From positions 1 through 18,163 of the forward strand of contig JAJYOM010000016.1 in assembly GCA_021796175.1 (NCBI GenBank): a stretch of DNA of 18,163 nt. The letters run 5' to 3'. Shown piece by piece: positions 14,963 to 18,163 of this stretch. This DNA is from Thermoplasmata archaeon (GTDB taxonomy: Archaea; Thermoplasmatota; Thermoplasmata; Sysuiplasmatales; Sysuiplasmataceae). The number at the start of each line of letters is the position of its first letter. Position 1 is the first letter of the stretch. The notes beneath the pieces are model-generated. The model was not told the DNA's origin. It did not search any database and saw only the letters and a program-made list of their open reading frames with translations. The translations under genes were made by a program, and so were the position numbers.

Positions 14963-15379
14963 ATGAAAAGCTCAGACTCAAAAGGGGAAAGACAGGCGGC
15001 AAGGCCGAAAACGAAAGTGAGAGGGGACACTCACGACTGGCGCAGCAGGACGCTCGAAAACGTAAGGCAGATGATCATAGATGCCGACCCGGGAGTTACG
15101 GAAGAACAGAAATGGAGAAAACCAAGCGCGCCCGACGGCATTCCGGTGTGGTCACATGATGGAATCATCTGCACTGGAGAGACATACAAAGAGCATGTCA
15201 AGCTGACGTTCGCCAGGGGTGCATTTCTCAGAGACCCGTCAAAGTTATTCAACGGCAACCTGGGCGGCAACACTACTCGCGCCATCGACATACATCATGG
15301 CGATCGGATAGACGAAACGGCATTCAAGAAACTGATTCGGGAAGCTGTTGCACTCAACATGTCTGAAAAGAAACAATGA
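14963..15379 (+). CDS. DUF1801 domain protein
   Basis: 138 residues, cytoplasmic, a typical single-domain length. After a basic 25-residue N-terminal tail, the segment about 30-130 follows the DUF1801 (YdhG-like) pattern. It has an N-terminal helix of the TLENVRQMIIDADPG type, then EQKWRKP with an invariant-looking tryptophan, PVWSHDGIICTG, a strand HVKLTFARGAFL, and the closing helix DETAFKKLIREAVALN. The family is small and widespread. One bacterial member has been described as an iron chaperone, but the biochemical role is not settled. The ATG has AAAGGTC about eight bases upstream, a weak ribosome-binding site. It is a single gene with no same-strand neighbour, and nothing in the context indicates its job. 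Confidence 0.82.
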   Translation: MKSSDSKGERQAARPKTKVRGDTHDWRSRTLENVRQMIIDADPGVTEEQKWRKPSAPDGIPVWSHDGIICTGETYKEHVKLTFARGAFLRDPSKLFNGNLGGNTTRAIDIHHGDRIDETAFKKLIREAVALNMSEKKQ

Positions 15380-15879
15380 CGCGCTCATTCACTTCTTTCT
15401 TCCAGAAGCAGGGAGACTCTGGCGTTTAATCAGCACCTTTCGCTGATAAGGGCACGCGGGCTGCAATCGCGGGTCCGGGATCTCAGATTGGTTTGACCTG
15501 ACTGGCAAGCAGTGAGCCGCCCATAGAACGGATACGCGAATTGGCGCAGGAGATTCGTTAATGTCAATACAGAAAGGATTTTTGAATCGGATTGACAAAA
15601 TTCACTCCTGTTCAACCGGATGTGGCGACACGTTCATCTCGGGAAGGCTCAGGCTGCTGGAAGCCCGGTTCGCTGGACTGATGCAGGAACATCAGCTGCC
15701 TATACGATCCTGTAATTGTTGGCCGCAGTCGGGAAACTGATGCTTCCGGCTTTCCGGGAATCCTGCGATGGCCGGGTTTACAAGGGGAAGGGCTGAGAGG
15801 CCATTCCGTCAATCCGGGCTCCCGGAGGATATTGAGTAATTGAACGATGGCGCTGAGGTGCACCTGAACCAATTCTGAG
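15380..15879. other. 500-bp stretch with no supportable gene
   Basis: Short frames on both strands (longest about 86 codons, minus) lack domains, start signals and archaeal-like codon use. Small hairpins are present: ATCAGC with GCTGAT at 15429-15447, shortly after the DUF1801 stop, and TCCGGG with CCCGGA at 15813-15826, about 55 bases beyond the 3' end of the tRNA on the minus strand. A decayed gene or an unrecognised RNA cannot be excluded. Confidence 0.5.
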
Positions 15880-15953
15880 AGCCACTGGAGGGATTCGGAC
15901 CCCCGGCCTACGGTTTACGAAACCGTCGCTCTCACCAGCTGAGCTACAGTGGC
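15880..15953 (-). tRNA. tRNA-Thr (anticodon CGT)
   Basis: The full cloverleaf can be drawn on the minus strand. The acceptor is GCCACTG with CAGTGGC. The D stem is GCTC with GAGC and has GG in the loop. The anticodon stem is ACGGT with ACCGT around TTCGTAA, giving anticodon CGT for ACG (Thr). The variable loop has 5 bases. The T stem is GGGGG with CCCTC (one G-T pair). The discriminator is T and CCA is not encoded, both usual in archaeal tRNA-Thr. No intron is present. The T loop reads TCCGAAT, with C instead of the near-universal T at position 55. Confidence 0.96.
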
Positions 15954-15980
15954 ATCCTGCTGATTGAGAAATATTGCTGT

Positions 15981-15988
15981 ATTTTATT
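15981..15988 (-). promoter_or_regulatory. TATA-like box of tRNA-Thr
   Basis: Minus-strand AATAAAAT is centred about 31 bases before the first base of the tRNA (15953). The expected start is a few bases ahead of the mature 5' end. It lies between the tRNA and the end of the acetyltransferase gene. Confidence 0.45.
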
Positions 15989-16000
15989 GTGTCCCCGGTT

Positions 16001-16798
16001 TCACGGTACAATGCCTGTTCCAATATCGAAGAACGCCCATCTCTCCCTGTGCCTGTAGCCTATCTTCTCATATGCACTGATTGCGTTCCCATTGTCCGTC
16101 CTCACATAGAGCAATGAATTGTCCGACACGGACAGAACATGCCGGGTTGCTGCTGAAGCGACCGACGTGCCGTATCCCTTTCCCCTGTGTTCCCGGGAGG
16201 TGAAGACGCCGCCAACCATCCCGAAAGAGCTGCTGCCGGAAAAGGCAGTTGCTGCGGACACAAGCTTAAAATCATCCAGTATGCCGAATGTTGGCTCACT
16301 CTCCAGCAGCGCACGGTAGGAGTCGATGGAATTGAATGCTGTCCTCGAAGAGAATTCGCCCGACGCATAGAGGTTGAAAAGCTGCTCAGCGTATGCAGGC
16401 TCGAGCCTTACCGCACTGTCTGAACCGGAAGTGTTCTCCTCTTCGCGCCCCACTGTCATGAGATATTCCATGTATGATGGTGCCGAGGGAAAGGCGCTTT
16501 TCATCGCTTCCATGAGATGCGCCTGGCACATGAGTATTGCCGGGCCCGATCCTATGTTTTTCAGGAGCATGGATGCGCCATCTGCGTCCCCGGCCAGTCT
16601 GTAGATGGCGTACTTCTGCTGGTAGAGGTGCAGGTATGCGACAACCCTGCCCTCATTCCTGGCAACGTGCAGCGTGCAATTCTCGGGCTCCTGAATCAGA
16701 TCGACATATGCAAAAGGATCCGCAGTTTCAACCGAGTTCAGCTGCGGAGCAATACTGCCGTAGTCATCAGCCCTGATTTTTTCAATGCTAAATGCCAT
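16001..16798 (-). CDS. GNAT-family N-acetyltransferase
   Basis: 265 residues, cytoplasmic. The C-terminal third is a GNAT catalytic domain. Strand 4 (GMVGGVFT, 193-200) leads into the acetyl-CoA loop HRGKGYGTSV (204-213), and NAISAYEKIGY (238-248) gives motif B with the usual tyrosine Y243. The N-terminal 130 residues look like a second, degenerate GNAT half, with strands such as CTLHVARNEGRVVAYLHLY but no CoA loop. The arrangement resembles FR47-like two-part acetyltransferases and the enzyme at 9627-10538, though the two are not close copies. The substrate is unknown. The start is supported by GGAG about 11 bases upstream of the ATG at 16798. It is divergent from the transporter gene, with a 144-bp shared upstream region. 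Confidence 0.87.
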   Translation of the reverse strand: MAFSIEKIRADDYGSIAPQLNSVETADPFAYVDLIQEPENCTLHVARNEGRVVAYLHLYQQKYAIYRLAGDADGASMLLKNIGSGPAILMCQAHLMEAMKSAFPSAPSYMEYLMTVGREEENTSGSDSAVRLEPAYAEQLFNLYASGEFSSRTAFNSIDSYRALLESEPTFGILDDFKLVSAATAFSGSSSFGMVGGVFTSREHRGKGYGTSVASAATRHVLSVSDNSLLYVRTDNGNAISAYEKIGYRHRERWAFFDIGTGIVP

Positions 16799-16942
16799 TT
16801 AGACGCCAGCTCCTGCCAATTCGCCTGCGGGTGGAAGCGGTGTTCACTATTTCAGTCTGTAGTCTGTTGCACAGCACAAATGCTGTCAGCAGTAACGATG
16901 TGGACAAAGATAGTAATAACGGCCGGCAATCGTGAGGGTTGA

Positions 16943-18163
16943 ATGAGCGACTGGGCATCGTACAGGGAGATTGTACGTAACGGAAATTTCATCAGATTCT
17001 GGCTCGCAAACATAACCTCTGATATGGGGTACGGCCTTTTTGAGCTTGCAATTGTGTGGCTTGCGCTCAGCACGACGGGTTCGCCACTTTTTGCAGGCAC
17101 TGTGCTGTTCGTCGAGTTCGCAACATATTCACTGACCTTTGTTGTTGGCCCAGTTATTGATGCGAGCGCTGACAAGAAAAAGTTTGTGACATGGCTTTTC
17201 CCCGTGCAGGCCATTCTTGCGATCCTGCTCACATTCGCAGTCCTGACGCATGTGGTTTCAGTTCCGCTGATACTGCTCGTTGTTTTTCTGATGGCTCTGC
17301 TCTGGGATTTTCCGTGGCTTGCGTATTCGGTGATACTGCCGCTGATAATCAGGCGGGAGCAGCTGCTGAGGGCAAACTCGCTTATGATGGCGGTTGGGGG
17401 TGGCTCCGGCGTGCTCATTAATGCGATGGGTGGTGTGGCGCTCGCGGTGGTAGGTGTGGGCGGTGCCTCAGCCATCTACGCCACATCTTTCCTTCTGGCG
17501 ACTGTGCTGATGCTCTCGGTAAGTGTTCCGGGGGTGGAAGTTTCGGGTGTCAGAAGTTCCGGCACCGCCTCGAAGCTCGTGGAGGGATGGAGGGAGCTTG
17601 TCAGTGGGGAGAGGAGGGATTTGCGTGCCTTCTTCTACCTGAGCGGTGTCCAGGGCTTTTTCTCGATTGCTCCCTTCCTGCTGATTGCAGTTATCTCGGC
17701 CTTCTATATCGGTGGAGGAAATGGAGCACTGAACTTCGGCCTGTTCAATGCGGCGCTTTTCGCGGGCGGTTTTACCGGCAATTTCATCTACGGCAGGATA
17801 AATCCGAGCGGCAGACTGGGGATATCGCTGATGATCGCGACTCTCCTGGAGGGGGTGCTGCTTTCGATGAGCCCTCTTGTGCTTGGCAGCCTGCCTGCGC
17901 TGTATGCGCTGTGGTTCTTTGTCGGCAGCGTCGATCCGCTGTTTTACACAGGCTACAGTGCATTCATACAGGCAACCGTGGAGACCGGGATGTTGGGGAG
18001 GATGAAAGGCAACATCTACCTGTTCAGGGGAATAGGCAGGGGGACGGGTAATGTTGTCCTCGGGGGCATAATTGCAGTTGCGGGATACACCGCAGGTTCA
18101 CTTGCATTCGGAATTGCGCTGATCCTCATCGCTGTCTTTGCACTCGTTACCTCACCCTCAATA
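16943..18163 (+). CDS. Major facilitator superfamily-like transporter, 3' end cut by window
   Basis: 407 codons are open to the right edge with no stop, already close to a full MFS length. About eleven hydrophobic segments are visible. The first loop contains the acidic-polar-basic pattern GPVIDASADKKK after the second helix, which corresponds to the usual MFS cytoplasmic loop 2-3. A longer cytoplasmic loop at about residues 200-230 (after the sixth helix) is charged and separates two six-helix halves. The best family match by eye is the DHA-type or MFS_3 group of drug or metabolite exporters. The substrate is unknown. GAGGGTTGA directly before the ATG at 16943 gives a ribosome-binding site and fixes the start. 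A weak AT-rich box (AAGATAGTAATAA, about 16906-16918) precedes it. Confidence 0.85.
   Translation, partial: MSDWASYREIVRNGNFIRFWLANITSDMGYGLFELAIVWLALSTTGSPLFAGTVLFVEFATYSLTFVVGPVIDASADKKKFVTWLFPVQAILAILLTFAVLTHVVSVPLILLVVFLMALLWDFPWLAYSVILPLIIRREQLLRANSLMMAVGGGSGVLINAMGGVALAVVGVGGASAIYATSFLLATVLMLSVSVPGVEVSGVRSSGTASKLVEGWRELVSGERRDLRAFFYLSGVQGFFSIAPFLLIAVISAFYIGGGNGALNFGLFNAALFAGGFTGNFIYGRINPSGRLGISLMIATLLEGVLLSMSPLVLGSLPALYALWFFVGSVDPLFYTGYSAFIQATVETGMLGRMKGNIYLFRGIGRGTGNVVLGGIIAVAGYTAGSLAFGIALILIAVFALVTSPSI

Noticed and set aside
14713..15030. Minus-strand frame of 105 codons over the intergenic region and the DUF1801 start
   Set aside because: It overlaps a recognised gene on the other strand and the promoter of the secreted protein, and it shows no domain.
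15600..15720. Possible SRP RNA or RNase P RNA fragment
   Set aside because: GGAAGG and CAGGCTGCTGG-like words occur, but the conserved SRP helix 8 loop and the RNase P core could not be assembled from this stretch.
15389..15872. Short minus-strand frames of 61-86 codons in the gene-free stretch
   Set aside because: They overlap one another in different frames, lack ribosome-binding sites and have no recognisable domain.
15778..16023. Minus-strand frame of 81 codons with GVRIPPVA-like sequence
   Set aside because: That peptide is the typical translation of a tRNA T arm. The frame simply crosses tRNA-Thr.
16852..17475. Minus-strand frame of 207 codons, Thr/Ser/Pro-rich
   Set aside because: Antisense to the transporter gene, whose membrane-protein pattern is clear on the plus strand.
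1..18163. CRISPR array, insertion sequence, prophage or defence locus
   Set aside because: No regularly spaced repeats, transposase, integrase, Cas-like or toxin-antitoxin genes are seen on either strand.

Overview
The window looks like a piece of a mesophilic-GC archaeal chromosome, most plausibly a Thermoplasmata (Thermoplasmatota) lineage. Three things point there: a complete bacterial-type DNA gyrase pair, archaeal TATA-like promoter boxes placed so that at least one gene would be nearly leaderless, and a tRNA-Thr without an encoded CCA and with a U discriminator. Other support is a KaiC/RecA-superfamily ATPase of archaeal type and sequon-rich secreted proteins. The exact genus cannot be read from the sequence.

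Layout. Bases 1-9343 are a run of minus-strand genes. In transcription order they are gyrB (9343-7415) and gyrA (7404-4777), forming a tight operon; a single-domain KaiC-like ATPase (4679-3954); a coiled-coil protein with two almost identical zinc ribbons (3758-2850); and a very large secreted protein starting at 2655 that runs off the left edge. The left edge carries a perfect 29-bp inverted repeat that starts exactly at base 1 and is best explained as a contig-end artefact. Upstream of gyrB is a 280-bp gap with an AT-rich promoter-like block, a palindrome and a hairpin followed by a T-run. It could be a small RNA gene or the 3' region of the acetyltransferase gene that precedes it.

Bases 9627-13819 are metabolic and envelope genes: a two-part GNAT acetyltransferase (minus), a divergent zinc alcohol dehydrogenase (plus), a convergent UspA-type stress protein (minus) whose end overlaps the dehydrogenase, and a membrane-embedded family 2 glycosyltransferase (minus). 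From 14020 to the right edge come a small membrane-anchored secreted protein (minus, near-leaderless), a DUF1801 protein (plus), a 500-bp stretch with no gene, tRNA-Thr(CGT) (minus), a second GNAT acetyltransferase (minus) and an MFS-like transporter (plus) cut by the right edge.

The gyrase operon is the only clear functional unit. The two sequon-rich exported proteins and the glycosyltransferase fit a glycosylated archaeal envelope, but no sequence evidence links them directly. I found no CRISPR array, transposase, integrase, toxin-antitoxin pair or recognisable defence locus. The observations most worth checking are the candidate RNA upstream of gyrB, the 71-bp perfect zinc-ribbon duplication, and the KaiC-like ATPase next to the coiled-coil zinc-ribbon protein.
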